Below, in pieces: positions 37,039 to 48,791 of a stretch of 64,000 nt of DNA; positions within the stretch are counted from its first letter, which is position 1, and each line of letters starts with the position of its first letter. The stretch is from Filosporella fistucella (lineage: Eukaryota > Ascomycota > Leotiomycetes > Helotiales): positions 3,968,001-4,032,000 of the forward strand of contig JAQJZZ010000008.1 of assembly GCA_030077755.1 (NCBI GenBank), given 5' to 3'. The notes under the pieces were generated by a model. It had not been told where the DNA came from. It saw only the letters and a program-made list of their open reading frames with translations, and made no database searches. A program made the position numbers and the translations under genes.

Positions 37039-37906
37039 ATCATTGGAGATCTTCTGGGCTTGGTTTTCACTGTGGATTTGACAACAACGAGGGAGGACGG
37101 CATTATTTGCCTGGCCCCCAATTTGCTCTTATTTGTCATAATGCATTAGTGCACCGGTAGAAATTCCATGATCCTATCGTATGGCAACCTGAAACTTTTG
37201 AATGTGAAGATTCTATTATCTCCAGACGTTGAGTGCAGAAGGCAACCATGAAGCTACCTAATTTGACCCAAATACAGCATGAATGTTTCTTGCCACCATG
37301 TCTTCCATAATACTCCACTCGCTATGCTAATCCCTCTTCACAAGATGCGCCGTTATGAGACCAAAGAACTAGTGATGGATCTGAAGATGCTCATCCTTGA
37401 ATACCACCTAAATGGAAAAAGTCAAACGCCGTCATCAATCGCCAAATCCTGCCTCATGAAAGTCGTCAATGCAAATTAGCTAATGAAATACTTTACCAGT
37501 CGAATGAAAAGTAGAGTCGTGCTCCTCTTGCTGCGATTGCCACTTCTGATATGAGTGCTTGGACAATCGCCTTATCTTGCCTCATGAAAGTCGTAAATGC
37601 AAATTGGCCGATGTAAAAGTCAAAAAGTTGAACGGAAAGTCGAATAAAAAGCCGAATGAAAAGCTGAACGAAGAAAGTCGAATGAGAGCCGAACGAAAAG
37701 AAGAGCTATCCTCGTGTTTCTGCAGCTGCTACTTCTAATGCTGGTGTTTGGACAACAATTTAGAATTTAGAAGGATGTCCACCCGGGGATAGACAATTTC
37801 CGCAAAGTTCTCTTCAAGAGAGGGCCTAGGACACCAGGGAGGTTAGACAGGGTATCGAATCTTAGGGGACGCTTTTGACACCATGCAAAATCAGAATCTG
37901 CCACTA
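37039..37906. other. Convergent intergenic region, RPS14 and AAR2 3' ends
   Basis: It holds the RPS14 3' UTR and a degenerate repeat block (see separate entry). Its right part may contain a missed last exon of AAR2, since a GTGAGT donor lies just before the stop given there. Confidence 0.5.
37428..37755. repeat. Degenerate tandem repeat with nested GTCGAATGAAAAG-like array
   Basis: The segment from CAATCGCC at 37,436 recurs at 37,564 (both run on to TTGCCTCATGAAAGTCGT-like text and then AATGCAAATT). A second shared segment, CTTGCTGCGATTGCCACTTC to GCTTGGACAA near 37,525-37,566, recurs imperfectly at about 37,718-37,755. In the second copy the part between is enlarged by five or six diverged copies of a 10-14 nt motif, such as GTCGAATAAAAA, GCCGAATGAAAA and GTCGAATGAGA. 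The copies are imperfect, so this is an old duplication with later local expansion. Confidence 0.8.
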
Positions 37907-39909
37907 TTAGTACTCACCCTTGTCATGATCAGTCTCGGTAGAAGGTAGAAGAGCTTCCAAAGAGTCTGCATCCTCATTGTCCGGATCTTCACCTGCTTCA
38001 CCTGCGCAACATGTTAGCTTATGCTATAAGACGAAACAGGCAGGCCGGGACGAAAAGAATGTAGCACTGCTGGCCCAGCTATACTTACGATGTATCTGAG
38101 CTTTGACAGCCTTTGTGAGATTGTTTCCTCCGCGCAAATCCCAGCCGCCTCTGAATTTCCACAACATAGCCTCAAAGTCCTCGAAAGCTTTGCCAACAGC
38201 AGCTTGTTCATCGCTAATCTGAAGACGCTGCCTGAGAAGTAGCTCATTGAAGCGAGACTTGAAAATTATAAGGATATTATTCAAGTCTTCGTCTAAGTTA
38301 TCGTCTTGGTCAAAGATACTGCCATCAATACCAGCATCATCGTACAAGAATTGGGCATGAACAGCTTCCAGAAACTTCTTAAAGAAGACCGGCTCCACCA
38401 ACGCAAGCTTGAAAGAGCTGAAGAGCAACTTGACAATACGAACCCAGTGATCTTGACAGGCTGAATTACCCAGAACCATTCCAGTGATATAACAGAATTG
38501 AAGCTCTCCAATGATTTGGTCAGAGTCCTCGAAGACACAGCTGCCGAAGATGTTCAGGATGAAGTTGGTGTTATCGGCTGGAAGCTCGTCGCGCTTGACG
38601 CTCAAGACATAGCTGGACCAAGTTCTGAATTTGGGAACGACAAAGCTCAGAACCCCATCCTTGTTGTAGAGCCTAGCAGGGCCAACTTCTTTATTGTCAT
38701 CAACGGATGTCACATACCATTGATTCCACTTGAACCCAGTAATGTATTGCAAGAAGGAGCCTTTGATACAACAGGTCAACTTGTTCCAAATCTCGGGGTC
38801 TTTGACGGATACATCAGAGCCAGACGTTAAGTACTTCTGGGAGACGGCGATATGTGACTCGAGGGCGTGGGCAAATTCAGGAACTTCCATGCACTGAATT
38901 CGTCGCTCAGCAGCGCTGACTTCTCTGTGTCGATGGTTAGCTGCGTTGTGCCAAAAAAACACTCAACTTGTAGGCGGTGATGTAGGAGGAGCTGTGGAAG
39001 GCTAAGAATGCGAGGAGCGCGAGGATTAGAGGGCTAGTGGAGATAGGTGATGGCAATATAGAGCTAGGGAGGGAGCACTGAGCGCAGAGCGCCAGAACGG
39101 GGAATACTTAAAAACGACTTGAAGACTTACTCGCATATGACCTCGTTGAAATCATCATACTTCTTGACCCAAATATCACCAAACTCCGCTGTACCCTTCT
39201 TCTTTGTCATGAACCAGAAGCCGGTGCGTAACTTTTTCTTCGTTGAACCACCCCAGATGAAGTGCGCTCCAGGCGGGATATTCTTGATGCCCTCAAATGG
39301 TTTCGACCCAGACACGAAGCAGTTTGTGTCATATCCAATCACAGTTCCAGGTGGTATGTCTCTCAACACAAGCACGTCGCCTTCTAGGAGAACTTCATGT
39401 TCATATCGAGCTGGCGGTGGCTCATGGACGCGGAGTGTGCCAAAACCATAGGCGCCAATGGGAGCGTGGATCGAATAGACCGACTTGTATGAGTGTACAG
39501 ATGGCGATCTCGTCAGTTGTGTATTCTTGGACGCGCCGAAAATGAAATTAGCAACGGTGCTTTCGGAGTTGCTGCGTTCTCTTCCTGGAGTCAGCGTATT
39601 CTTGGCTTGCTCCAGGACACCCTCAATGCTTGGTAGTTGTCTCTCTACACTTTCATTAGATTGATTTAAAATTTGTCTAACAACAACAGGGGACGGCTCT
39701 TGCACATCAAAGGGATCCCTTTGAAAAGCAATCATGCGGTTGAGGGGAGTTTGACTGTTGACATCTTGAAAGTTCTCCTTGTTGACTGCGGCGGTACGGA
39801 TTGGAGTCGCAACAAAGGCAGAATCAGAAACCATTGAGAACCTGTTGATTTCTTCGATATCATCAGGGAAGACTGCTCTGATGAGCGGAAGATTTGGTTG
39901 CTCAGCCAT
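37907..39909 (-). CDS. AAR2: AAR2 splicing factor, U5 snRNP assembly chaperone
   Basis: Exons on the minus strand are 39131-39909, 38089-38924 and 37907-38001. The reading frame continues across both introns, giving 569 residues. The AAR2 signature is clear: ARYEHEVLLEGDVLVLRDIP, GTVIGYDTNCF and KPFEGIKNIPPGAHFIWGG in exon 1, then the helical C-terminal half (FKWNQWYVTSVDDNKE, LQFCYITGMVLGN) in exon 2. AAR2 binds Prp8 in the cytoplasm and is replaced by Brr2 during U5 snRNP maturation. Intron 1 is long (206 nt). The N-terminus carries about 165 extra, Ser/Thr/Asn-rich residues before the core, which yeast and human proteins (about 355-385 residues) lack. The C-terminus is uncertain: the frame ends HDKGEY, but a GTGAGT donor sits just before that stop, and another exon may follow. 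Confidence 0.9.
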
Positions 39910-40583
39910 GATGAGCAATGGCAAGCCAGGTTGTTGGTTTGATTATTTTTGGTAATTACCCGCAGATCAATAACCTCAATGCGATAACAACATTACCATG
40001 AGCTTATCGCTCCCCAATTGCTACAGTCGGCCGCTAAAGATTCATTGCCATGTATATGGCCGAAATAGGAATCGCCGAAATAATGCCTGAGATTTAGTCT
40101 GAGGGCGGTCTCGAGGGCACTCGATTTCGATATCAAAACCAATCCTGAGGAAGGCACTTGCATATTTAAGAGATTCCACTACAGCTGATCGGATTGAATC
40201 AAGAATTGCAACATATATGCTTGAAGTCACCCATTCTTATTTTCATTCAGACACTTGAAGAATTGAGACCAGACATATTTTGATATAAAGCTTGTCCTTT
40301 CAGCTCGAGCTTTTGATATTGGGTGGGATCTTGCACTTGGGATCTTTAGAGTTCGGAGCTCACCAGGGTGCACCGCCACATCGACCGATAAAGTTAGGAG
40401 GAGCAAGACTGACGCCCCAGACCCCACATTGTTCTTGAAACCCTGTCAAAGCTTCCTTGGCTGCTTGGGAAACAATAGGTATTTTGTCAGACTCGATTCA
40501 GTCCTCCCTCCTGTATCCTCTCCCACCTCGGCTGGCTTTGGTGTCACAACTATCCATTGTCTTTTGGTAGCTCGGAGCTAACA
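39910..40583. other. Divergent intergenic region between AAR2 and the 40.6-kb gene
   Basis: This is likely the promoters of both genes. I see no ORF with support and no RNA gene. Confidence 0.5.
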
Positions 40584-41127
40584 ATGGCATACGTCAAGAG
40601 AGACAGCTCGCAACAGGTTCCTGCTCCTCCCCCGGCTGAAGTTGGCAATGGTGCACCAGCTGCCCCGCTCCAGAATGAAGATGTATGGGATGAGGAAAGA
40701 CTAGAGAAGGGCATGGCAAGACTGAAGGAGATGCATATACAGGTTTGCACTTGGATCCATCATTCTGTTAAATATTTTAACCTATATCCAGCTTCGAGCT
40801 CTCCGAACCACTATTCCGAGATTGATTGCACCTCTAACAACCAAACAACCTTCCCGTAGGTCAAATTCATGGCATCTCACTCACCCGCGCTTATTCGAGA
40901 AATCTTGGCCAGACTGCTAACTCACAAAAGCTGAAACACTCTTCCGAGAATTTTCGAAGTCTGCAAACACTGCGAACCAAGAAGTGCAAGAATTCCGACG
41001 GCTAATGAACGACGGCGAAAGCATCAAGGTTATTGAGCAAGCAAAGAAGAGCCGGGCGACAAATCCAAAAGGAATCAAGCCTTGGAAAGTCACAGAGCAT
41101 CCGGACTGGCTCACCAAGGACAAGTAA
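40584..41127 (+). CDS. Small conserved fungal protein, function unknown
   Basis: Three exons (40584-40742, 40792-40855, 40931-41127) make 139 residues with closing phases. The 64-nt middle exon gives LRALRTTIPRLIAPLTTKQP. The second intron, GTAGGT to AAAAG, restores KQPSPETLFREF. The N-terminal 30 residues are Pro/Ala-rich and the rest looks helical, with conserved-looking stretches EERLEKGMARLKEMH, FREFSKSANTANQEVQEFRR and NPKGIKPWKVTEHPDW. Preservation across three exons argues for a real gene. I recall similar small proteins in other ascomycetes but cannot name a family. A Mediator-like helical subunit is a guess only. It has no signal peptide or membrane segment. Confidence 0.75.
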
Positions 41128-41855
41128 TGCATTGGGTAAGGTAATGGCGCTGGTATTGGCATAATCAGGGATACTGTTTGCATATGGGAGTTGGGTATTT
41201 TAGGGGAAATTTGGGGCGTGATTTCCAGCAGGTTTCGGGAGTTTCAACGGAAATTGATTAGAAGGAGTAAAGGAGTCACAACCCTTGATAATGACCGTAA
41301 TATTGAATAGTCTGTCATTTGAAGCGCAGAGTCACTGATGGCCGGTTGTTCGTTGGGTTTTGGCACGATTTCGGATAGGCTATCTTGCGAATGCCGTTCA
41401 TACCCAACTGGTAATTAAACTTGGAACCCTGATTCGTTCTATTTGGTCAGAGCAATGTTGGCTGAAGTTCTACCAATTTTTAACTAGCCATGATATGTGA
41501 AGAAAGTTGTTGCATGTGCTGAGTGAAATAACCGTGACTCGAATGCTCGAACCTCTATATGAGTCACCAACAAGGCACAGCAACCAAAATTGAGGTAGAA
41601 GGGCAGTGAGAAGTCAGAATTGAAGTAATCGAGTCATTTGTTATCCACCAACTCCCTTTAAAGTTTTGATCTTGTTTTAGTCTGATCTCTCCCTAAAACT
41701 GATCACTTTGCCCTAAAAAGTGAAAATTCGCTTAATTCGACCCCTCGTCGCGAAATCGAAATCGCCGTCGAACAATAATTTCGAAATCGCAGATTTTCCC
41801 CTCCAAACGCCTACGACGACTGTCAACATCAGCTAATCGCGTACGCACGATCACG
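41128..41855. other. Intergenic, promoter of NIP1
   Basis: No gene was seen. Close to NIP1 there are two CTGATC...CCCTAAAA direct repeats (41,682-41,718) and a group of CGAAATCG elements at about 41,750-41,790. Confidence 0.5.
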
Positions 41856-44542
41856 ATGTCTCGATTCTTCCACGGCGATAGTTCGAGTGAGAGCAGTTCT
41901 TCCGACGAGGAGGAGCTCTACTCTGAGGAGGAAGAGGAGGAGAAGGTTGCATCCTCTGAAGAGGATTCAGATGAAGATGAGGAAGATGAGGATTCCTCCA
42001 GCGAAGACGAGGAAGGTGGCAAAAAGAGTGGCCTAAATAAATTCTTGCGAGATGCAGATTCGGAGAGTGAAGAAAGTAGCGACGAGGACCGCGCCAAAGT
42101 GGTCAAAAGTGCCAAAGATAAACGTTTGGAGGAGTTAGAGGCGACTGTGAAGGCCATCGAAAATGGAGAAAAGATCAATGATTGGGGTGTCATATCTGCG
42201 GGTAAGTGATGGGCCTGGGGGCGATGGAATATGGCTGATAAATTGGACAGAATTCGACAAGCTGAATCGTCAGGTTGTCAAGCTGGTGCAGGCTGGCAAC
42301 ACCCCGAAACTGTATGTGCGGGCTATTGCTGAGCTCGAGGATTTCCTCAATGAGACCCTTGCGAAGCAAAAGGTTACTGCAAAGAAGATGAATGCCACCA
42401 ACGCTCGTGGTCTGAACGCAGTCAAACAACGCATCAAGAAGAATAACAAGGATTACCAGAAGGACATCGACGCATACAGAGCTGACAAGGATGCATTCAT
42501 GGAATCTGAGGAGGAGGAAGAAGTCGCACCAAAGCCAAAGAAGCCAAAAGCAGTGTCTGGTGTTCCCCAGGCTGCATTCGATGATGACGATGAGGGATTC
42601 TCGACTGTTGGAAAAGGCGGTCGCACATTACAATTCACCCCCGAGAGCATTCTCAAGCACCTCAGGACTATTATGGAATCCCGTGGAAAGAAGAACACCG
42701 ACCGAACTGAGCAAATCAAGATTATGGAGAAGCTCTATGAGGTTGCTATTACACCATACCAGAAAGTCCGTGTCCTGTTGACCTTGATCTCCACGAGATT
42801 TGATTTGAGCACCGGTGTCCAGACTTTCATGTCTCAAGACCAATGGAAGGCAGCTGAGCTTGAATTCGGCAATCTCTTGAAAGTCCTCGAGGCGAATAGA
42901 GAATTGGTTGTTATCGAAAATGCGGAAGAGTGGGAAGATGATGACAAGCAGCCAACCATCAAGGATGGCGAGAAGTTTAAGATTCCAGGAAGCATTGTAT
43001 CCTATGTCGAGAGACTAGATGACGAGCTTACGAGATCTCTCCAACACATCGATCCCCACACCGCTGAGTATATCGATCGATTGTCTGACGAAGGGGCTCT
43101 GTATAACAATATTGTACGAACGCTGCTGTACACCGAGAGTCTCCGCAAAGATACTGCTCTTCAAGTTCCACAAGAAAGTCTCAACCGGATCGTGATGCGA
43201 AGATTGGAGCACGTTTATTTCAAGGTTTGTTCGCCATGCTGATTTTCTCTGGGAGTTATACTAACCTGACTAGCCATCTGCTGTTGTCAAGATTCTTGAA
43301 GAAAACTGCTGGAAATCTATTCCTACTTCTTTGGAGTCCGCAATCACCCCACGGAACGAAGTTGCCGATGCTACAGCCCTGGTCAATGTGCTCTGCAATT
43401 ATCTCTTCATCAATAGTGAGGGCATCATTCGTGCACGGGCAATGCTTTGCCAAATTTATTTCTTGGCTTTACATGACAACTACTACAAGGCTCGTGATAT
43501 GATGTTGATGTCACATCTTCAAGAGACTATCAACGCTTTTGACGTCCACAGTCAGATTCTTTTCAACCGAACTCTGGTTCAAGTCGGACTCTGTGCCTTC
43601 CGAGCAGGCCTAGTTTACGAAGCCCAGACTACCCTTCAAGAGATCTGTGGAAGTGGAAGACAAAAGGAACTCCTCGCCCAAGGTGTTATGATTCAAAGAT
43701 ACAACCAAGTCTCACCGGAGCAAGAACGTTTGGAGCGCCAACGACAACTTCCCTTCCACATGCACATCAACCTCGAACTTCTGGAATGTGTATACTTGAC
43801 CTGCAGTATGCTTCTCGAAATTCCCCTCCTTGCCCAGACCGGCTCATCGCCGGATATCAAGAAGCGTGTTATCAGCAAGACCTACAGAAGAATGCTCGAG
43901 TATCATGAGAGACAAATCTTCACTGGCCCCCCTGAGAATACTAGAGATCATGTTATGCAAGCATCGAAAGCGTTGGCCGCAGGTGAATGGAAGAAGGCAA
44001 CAGAATTCATCCACTCTATCAAAATATGGGAATTGATGGCCAAGCCTGACTCAATTAAGACCATGCTCTCAGAACAAATCCAAGAGGAGGGTCTCCGCAC
44101 ATATCTCTTCACCTATGCCCCTTACTACGACACACTTTCAGTTGGCACTCTCTCTTCCATGTTCGAGCTGACCGAGCGCAAGGTTGCCGCCATTATCAGC
44201 AAGATGATTAGCCACGAGGAGCTTGCTGCTGCACTCGACCAAGTTAGCTCATCAATTATCTTCCGAAAGGGTGTTGAGTTGAGCAGGTTGCAGAGCTTGG
44301 CATTGACATTGAGCGATAAGGCAAGTGGTCTGATCGAAAGCAACGAGCGTACTCTCGAGACAAGAACACAAGGCACAGCAAACGCATTTGAGCGACAAGG
44401 TGGCAGAGGTGGACGCGGTGGAAACAGGGGAGGACAGCGTGGTGGCCGAGGTGGTGGTCGTGGAGGTGGCAACAATGCTCCTAGACAGGCTGGTGGTACT
44501 CAGTTTACTGGTGGTGCTTTGGGTGCAGCGGTCAGGGCTTAG
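41856..44542 (+). CDS. NIP1: Translation initiation factor eIF3 subunit c
   Basis: Exons 41856-42201, 42251-43224 and 43274-44542 give 862 residues, the normal size, with phases closing (SA-EFDKLNR; YFK-PSAVVK). The N-terminus is extremely Glu/Asp/Ser-rich (residues about 8-65), as in all eIF3c proteins, where it binds eIF1 and eIF5. The middle is helical, with [15 protein letters not shown] and the eIF3c core. The C-terminal third contains the PCI domain ([35 protein letters not shown]), and the tail is an RGG/Gly-Arg-rich RNA-binding run ending GAAVRA. It scaffolds eIF3 on the 40S subunit and bridges it to eIF1 and eIF5 for start-codon choice. The gene is a convergent neighbour of a small membrane protein gene. 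Confidence 0.97.
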
Positions 44543-44995
44543 ATTGTGTTGATTTTTTGCATTGGGATGGGTTACTTGGGCTGTATGTTCCCTTTAGGCG
44601 TTCCATAGAGCTTGCAAAAAGCCCTCCATTGATGATTTCATAAACACAGCTTGTTAATTAGTCATTCGTTTTGCCATTGCGTCGTGATGTGCTGAGCTAT
44701 GTTCACTACTCTCTCATCGAGTCGTGTTCTATGAATATATGTTTGATATTGCTGCCATTATTTGAAGTCTCTACTGATCTACTCCTTCAATGTAGAGAAC
44801 CTTGGTTGGTTTGAGCAGAAAGACTTGTATTTATGTGAGAGAAATGCCTATTCCCGGGGATAGTTGACCTTAACAATGAGAAATACCCTGTTCAACTGGA
44901 TGGGATTCGCCTCCGAGCACATCCTCATATTGAGAGAAAACTCTATGTTCCTGAGCAGCCATTTTCCTGGTGCGGTTAGCATTAACATGTCATGC
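44543..44995. other. Convergent intergenic spacer
   Basis: 3' UTRs of NIP1 and of the minus-strand membrane protein gene lie here. Nothing else was recognised. Confidence 0.5.
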
Positions 44996-45499
44996 CTAAG
45001 ATCCACGATAGAGAGAGAGCACACACTTCAACAGCAAACTCATCTGACTGACATGCACCTCCATCTTCTGCCACGAGATTCTCAATATCCGACTAGAAAT
45101 CTGTTCCCGTTTCCAAGCCCACCTTAAACTCCTCCACATCTCCTCTCTCCTCCACCACCCACCACCACATTGCGTATGTTCCCTCTCTAAGCCTTCTAAT
45201 CCTTGATACAGAAGCTCTAATGTAGTCACCAGTCCCGTGATAGAATGTTGTAGTGTCCCATCCCGGTCATGAATGAGTGTTGGTGCTAGACAGGCTTCTG
45301 ATGAGCAGCAGTCACTCACAGAATGGAGTTGAGTGCGAGTGGCGTCGAGTTCTTGTTTGAATGCTTCGATTTCGGAGAGAGTGCTACGAATTAGGGTGTA
45401 GAAGGTAAGGTAGGAGGCTAGGAGGCCGAGGAGGAAGGTTAGAATGGTTGTTATGTTTCCTGTGATTGTCAAGGGACAGTCGGTGCATCGCTCGATCAT
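44996..45499 (-). CDS. Small membrane protein with coiled coil, function unknown
   Basis: This is a single open frame of 167 residues, MIERCTDCPLTITGNITTIL at the start. A membrane helix covers about residues 14-36 (ITTILTFLLGLLASYLTFYTL), and a charged, heptad-like region follows (SEIEAFKQELDATRTQL). Later come Trp/Arg-rich parts (GGGWWRREEMWRSLRW) and a hydrophobic C-terminus. The composition and N-terminal CPLTITGN pattern resemble ascomycete hypothetical proteins that begin with a short DCPLTITGN-like ectodomain, which makes me think it is real. I cannot assign a function. No intron is needed to keep the frame. Confidence 0.6.
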   Translation of the reverse strand: MIERCTDCPLTITGNITTILTFLLGLLASYLTFYTLIRSTLSEIEAFKQELDATRTQLHSVSDCCSSEACLAPTLIHDRDGTLQHSITGLVTTLELLYQGLEGLEREHTQCGGGWWRREEMWRSLRWAWKREQISSRILRISWQKMEVHVSQMSLLLKCVLSLYRGS

Positions 45500-46154
45500 T
45501 TGTAGTGGTTATTTGATAATTTAAAGGGAATGATCTGTCTAATCTTCGAGGAATCATCTTGAGCTTTTGAATTATACTCAGAATTCTTTGTCTTTATGGA
45601 TTTTCAGTATAAGACATCGTAGACTTGGATGCTACGAGATTTACGGTTTTAAGAGACAATTTGAAATCTAGACGTCTTGTGAAAGAAGTAGATGTCACAG
45701 ATTGATTCGAAAAAATATACTCCAAGCCTGTTGGAGGCTATGACTCAAGTCAAGCTGATCTGCGGATTCATTCAATTAGACCTGCCCGAGCATTCCGTGA
45801 CATTGACTTCTGTATATTTTCTCATGGAAACAATGGGGTAAAGATTGCAAATAGGCAAGAGAAGGGATTTTGTTCGAGGTCAAATGGAGCATCATTTGAG
45901 TCCTCATGGAAAAGTGTGACCACTTGGCATACACTTGAACACGAAAATTTAACTTTTGAGAGAAGTCACCCAGATAGATCATTTCACAGAGAGAATTAAA
46001 TATTTTCACAAACGATCGATATCTATTTGGTATCTGCAAACTCCTGGTGTACAATGCAGACTCAGCGAGCGCCATTTAAAGCCAATAAATCCATGAGACG
46101 CCTAAAGCCGACATAAATTCGTGAAGTGAAAATTCAATTTGACGGATGTATTAT
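45500..46154. other. Intergenic spacer downstream of uricase
   Basis: It has no recognisable gene or RNA. It is likely the promoter of the minus-strand gene on its left and the 3' UTR of uricase on its right. Confidence 0.5.
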
Positions 46155-47157
46155 CTAGAGTTTCGAAGGCGCAGAACGAGATACAGTGACTTGAATGAGA
46201 CCGTTAGGGCCGGATTGAGGAGCATAGACTTCGGCATCCTTTCCGGTGTTCTTGGTACCCTTGTGCCAGCTCAAATCTGGTATTCTGTTAGTATTTTCAC
46301 TTCGATTATAGAAGCAAGAGACTCACCAATCTCAAAGTAGTGCTTGTTCGGCAAGGAGTAATCCACGTTCTTGACATCTGGCACTGCTCCCAATATCGAA
46401 TTACACATCTTGTACATGGTGTTCTGCACCGACGGACTGTCCTCCTCGGCGAAGGTCTTCATGGTGATACCTCTGGCATCCGACCACGCCTTGTCGAATT
46501 TCGGGATAGCCTCTTTTACCGCGGCCAGTCCAGAAAATGTGTTCCATTGCCACCCGCAGTCAACATCTGTCGACAGAATTCTGTCCCAGACCTCTGGTAG
46601 AGTTGTGTATGAATCCCTGACAAAGCCATGGAATTGAGAACCAGTGCTTTTCAACACCAAGAGCCCAACAATCCCGCTACGGATATCAATTCCCTTGCCC
46701 TTTCGTATGACAGCTTCGACATTACGGGTTTCGTTTCCGTCCCGGTAGAAGGAGTGTGGGTGTGGCTTGCCATCAATGGTCATACGTGTCCACCGGTGGG
46801 TGATGATCTTGATATTGGCAGTGGTGATGTGAGGGTATGTCTCGACGAAATGTGTGCCGAGTATGCTGGCGAACAGCTCTGGAGGGGTAACTGGGTGCTC
46901 TTTGGCCTTGATGTAAACGGTGTTTTTCATGGAGTCTGTAGCTACAACAACACTGTTGTCTGCTTTGGTGTATCTGCCATTGATTAGAAGGGTACTATGC
47001 TGAAAGGAGGAGGTTATTACGAGGTCTCAATGGCACCTTCGAGCAGGACGCAGACAGTCATCTCAGTAACTGTTTGGGTACCGGTGCTCTGGTCTCGCTC
47101 AACCTTGTAGACGCGGACATTGTCCTTGCCATAGCGTGCTGAAGTAACGGCAGACAT
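46155..47157 (-). CDS. uaZ: Urate oxidase (uricase), peroxisomal
   Basis: Three exons on the minus strand (47021-47157, 46327-46973, 46155-46276) code for 301 residues, the exact size of fungal uricases. The N-terminus MSAVTSARYGKDNVRVYKVE carries the active-site Lys (about K11). VVVATDSMKNTVY holds Thr58, and LSWHKGTKNTGKD holds the catalytic His (about H266). YTTLPEVWDRILSTDVDCGW is a family signature. It ends SAPSKL, so a canonical PTS1 peroxisome signal is present. The enzyme oxidises urate to 5-hydroxyisourate in purine catabolism, supplying nitrogen. Both introns fall in the usual places and restore the frame. An AGATAAG GATA-factor site lies about 175 bp upstream of the ATG, consistent with nitrogen regulation. 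Confidence 0.98.
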
Positions 47158-48791
47158 TGCAGAGTATGAAGCTGGATAATAGATTGAAGAGTTGATTGAA
47201 AGTATTAAGGGTGTACTGATATCACAGTTTAGCTGAACCGTCTTTTGGCAAGGACAACGATGATATGCTCTTGAGTGGAAAGTGAATGAAGGTTAGAAGC
47301 TGAAGGATACTCTGCTTAATATACGAAATCTTCTTATCTGTAAAAAGAAGAAGAGTAACTAGTCTGAAATGGACTGAGCGAATAGTAGCAGCTTGATATG
47401 TGACTTGCGCTCCGTACCGTCAAGCTTGAAGCACAGGATCATCGGAGCTCGCCGTACACAACCTCAATGGATCAGATCCCGGCCATGAAATTCATCATTC
47501 TTGTAGGCATGGCATTTGAATAATTATTTTCGAGGCCATCGTGCACCTGGCCATGCAGAATTTTCTTTTGGCTCTGAGTATGATTCAATTGTTGAGTGTC
47601 GTGAATTACCCTTTTCAATGGGCTCCAAGATAGAAGAGGCTGAAATCAGTGTACAGTAATAGAAAATGAGCCGATGCACGGTGGCTCAAGAGCCCCGCGG
47701 CCGTGGTCTGATATGGGATGGCGGATGGGGATGGGCTTCAGTTAGCCCTGCGGCCAGGGTTGAGCTTCACCATGCTCTGCATGCCTCTGATGTGGTTTCT
47801 CCCTCTGTGCTTGATCTGACTAGATTTTGTTGATAAATGGTATTCTTACATGAAGTATTTTTAACATATGATGCCGGCGCCAAACTACGCTGGGTGCAGC
47901 TAATAGATGATTTTAGAGGGTTGAAAATAATTTTAATGCTAAACACTTGATACCAGCTATTTTATTTCTTGCAAATGTCTAGGTGGAGTATCAGGTGTCG
48001 TACGAGAGTCCGTTAGAGTTGCTACCCTGTGGAGTAGTTTTGGAGGTTTTTTGTGCCAGATACCCGGCTCGGCCGCTTTAAAGTAGAGCACAGCAAGTAC
48101 TGTGAATCTTTCTCAGCACTCAGAGGCTATAATTGACCTTCTTTCTCATTCGAGCTGTTTAGAAGGAGCTGAGGCGTACCAGTTCTAGGCTCTCTAGGGG
48201 TGTAGTTCTGTTAATTCCGCTACACGGCACTTTTCCTTCCCAAATTTGAATGCGCTTATGACGGGGGAAAATCAATGATGCTAGATTAGTAGTATAAAGA
48301 AAATCTATATTAAGATCAGAGTGTTGGATTCTGATAAGCTGTGATATTACTTACTGTATGGTGAAGTTCAGACATCAAGCTTTGTGACTTCTCGCGAATA
48401 GCCTACGCTGAAGGTCCGTGCACAATCAACTTCAGCATGTTGATTCTTTGAAACAGGATGATGTATGTACAAAGTGAAATTCCTGTCGCAACCACGAAAT
48501 CAACCACATTCTCGACTTTTCTCAAGACAAAAATCCATTGACGCCCAAGTCACCAGACTTGACCCCACTCCAAAGCTCCACTCGCTGCCAGATTCTGACA
48601 AACATTACCCCCAACCTTCCTCCACGAGCCACCATTCGAGTTGAGCATTTCGTCGCCGCAGAAACCAGCACCTCGAATACTCTTCAGAAAGCTGCCAGAA
48701 TAGGCTGGATGACTGTCTAGTCCGTCTGGTACTTACAACACACATGCAACCTCCAGACAGAACACGTTGACGTTCCCCACTCGATGGACAG
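47158..48791. other. Divergent intergenic region, uricase and TSC11 promoters
   Basis: This 1.6-kb region has no gene I can support. It contains a TATA-like ATATACGAAA element and the GATA site upstream of uricase. A C-rich stretch leads into the TSC11 start. Confidence 0.5.
47333..47339 (-). promoter_or_regulatory. GATA-factor site upstream of uricase
   Basis: The minus strand reads AGATAAG, which fits HGATAR, the site of AreA/Nit2-type nitrogen regulators. It is about 175 bp upstream of the uricase ATG. The site is short, so functional binding is inference from position and gene role. Confidence 0.4.
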
